A DNA stretch of 64,000 nucleotides from Poseidonibacter antarcticus (GTDB lineage Bacteria > Campylobacterota > Campylobacteria > Campylobacterales > Arcobacteraceae): positions 62,001-126,000 of the forward strand of contig NZ_RCWF01000006.1 in NCBI RefSeq assembly GCF_003667345.1, read 5' to 3'. Position numbers and translations under genes: made by a program. Each line of letters begins with the position of its first letter. The stretch's first letter is position 1. Positions 63,392-64,000 of this stretch are shown one piece after another. Below the pieces are notes generated by a model, which did not search any database, had not been told where the DNA came from, and saw only the letters and a list, made by a program, of their open reading frames with translations.

Positions 63392-64000
63392 TTATTTATC
63401 ATTTTCAAAAACAAAGTTTTTAGAAGACAAGGCTTCTTCAGGTTTTTCACAAATCATATGAGGATAAAGGTCACTAGATTTAAGTGTTTCATCGTTAAAT
63501 GTAGCAAGTTTTCCAAGTACATAAATTACATAATTTATACCCCATCTCTCCCTGTCTGTTTCTTTTCCTACTTTTGCAGTAACTTCATCTCCATCTTTAT
63601 CTTTCATTGTTGTAATATATTCAGAAGAGAAATGTGTATATTCAAAGTTACTATCTGGCCAAAAGTTTTTTAATAAATCAATCATTTCATTTTGACTTAA
63701 ACTATTATAATCCATTTGAACACACTTATTTAATGTTCTGTCATCAGTAAGTGCTAGGGCTGCAATGTGACCAATATCATCAATACTATGAGTGAAAATT
63801 GGAAGTTCCATTTTCCCAAACGTAGTGATTTTTTCAAAGAAACGTAAATTTGGAAGACAGTAATCAAATATTAAACCATTATAGAAAAATGTCCATCCTA
63901 TTCCTGATTTAATTATCTTTTCATGTAGTGATTTCTTATAATCAAAAAGAATTCCATCACCTACTTTTATCCCTCTTGTATGAACACCAAACTCATTGGG
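63392..64000 (-). CDS. NmrA-like/atypical SDR NAD(P)-binding reductase, C-terminal part
   Basis: The frame is open to the right edge, so the N-terminus and Rossmann nucleotide-binding motif are outside the window; the Met at 63811 is internal. The visible 202 residues begin PNEFGVHTRGIKVGDG, then GIGWTFFYNGLIFDYCLPNL and IFTHSIDDIGHIAALAL, the pattern of NmrA/isoflavone-reductase-like proteins. The function could be a reductase or a redox sensor. It is co-oriented with the MarR and nitroreductase genes downstream. Confidence 0.75.
   Translation of the reverse strand, partial: PNEFGVHTRGIKVGDGILFDYKKSLHEKIIKSGIGWTFFYNGLIFDYCLPNLRFFEKITTFGKMELPIFTHSIDDIGHIAALALTDDRTLNKCVQMDYNSLSQNEMIDLLKNFWPDSNFEYTHFSSEYITTMKDKDGDEVTAKVGKETDRERWGINYVIYVLGKLATFNDETLKSSDLYPHMICEKPEEALSSKNFVFENDK

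Noticed and set aside
63809-63811. ATG as start of the NmrA-like protein
   Set aside because: The same frame continues without stop to 64000 and encodes conserved family sequence, so this Met is internal.

Overview
The window is a typical piece of chromosome from a Campylobacterota (Epsilonproteobacteria) organism, most likely Arcobacter-like (family Arcobacteraceae). The evidence is the very AT-rich sequence, the densely packed genes, and a gene order that matches the Campylobacter/Arcobacter backbone as I remember it: rplU-rpmA-obg-proB-fmt-birA-parA-parB-atpF'-atpFHAGDC-tolQRAB-pal-cpoB-slyD-fabD-mtnN, and aroC-rnc-TPR next to dnaG. I see no tRNA or rRNA gene, no CRISPR array, no insertion sequence and no prophage.

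Layout. 1-8.5 kb: end of jag, then mnmE, sixA, htpX, and aroC/rnc/TPR protein opposite dnaG, then ridA. 8.6-28.3 kb: a long plus-strand block of core genes (ribosomal L21/L27, Obg, proB, fmt, birA, chromosome partitioning ParAB, the F1 and b-type subunits of ATP synthase, the Tol-Pal envelope system, SlyD, FabD, MtnN), interrupted only by a minus-strand AEC-family transporter. 28.3-32.2 kb: a minus-strand sugar-phosphate operon (phosphomannomutase/phosphoglucomutase, galU, pgi) and a separate atpE. 32.4-34.5 kb: a large AsmA-like envelope protein built from repeated modules. 34.6-40.5 kb: a tightly coupled five-gene operon (imelysin lipoprotein, di-haem oxidoreductase, second imelysin, fatty-acid-hydroxylase/sterol-desaturase-family membrane protein, di-haem cytochrome c peroxidase) behind a perfect 7-1-7 Fur box. 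40.6-44.3 kb: an SDR and an AraC-EamA-APC operon. 44.3-48.5 kb: NhaA plus a Fur-family regulator, divergent from ZnuA and a DUF1007/NicO metal permease, with two palindromes between them. 48.5-50.6 kb: a porin and a small cytochrome c, separated by a helically phased GCTATA repeat array. 50.8-54.8 kb: two trans-sulfuration PLP enzymes, a DEDDh exonuclease and a YdhR-like protein. 54.9-60.4 kb: a TPP riboswitch followed by TonB-dependent receptor-thiB-thiP-thiQ, a complete outer-to-inner membrane thiamine uptake operon. 60.5-64 kb: TSUP exporter, truA, a nitroreductase, a MarR regulator and the C-terminal part of an NmrA-like reductase cut by the window edge.

How it fits together. Most of the window is housekeeping. 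The accessory interest lies in four metal/cofactor uptake or envelope modules, each with its own visible cis signal: a Fur box (iron), paired palindromes beside a Fur-family gene (probably zinc or nickel), a TPP riboswitch (thiamine), and a phased repeat array between a porin and a cytochrome. The least explained system is the Fur-boxed imelysin/haem-peroxidase/sterol-desaturase operon. Function calls rest on motifs and synteny read by eye; no database search was possible.
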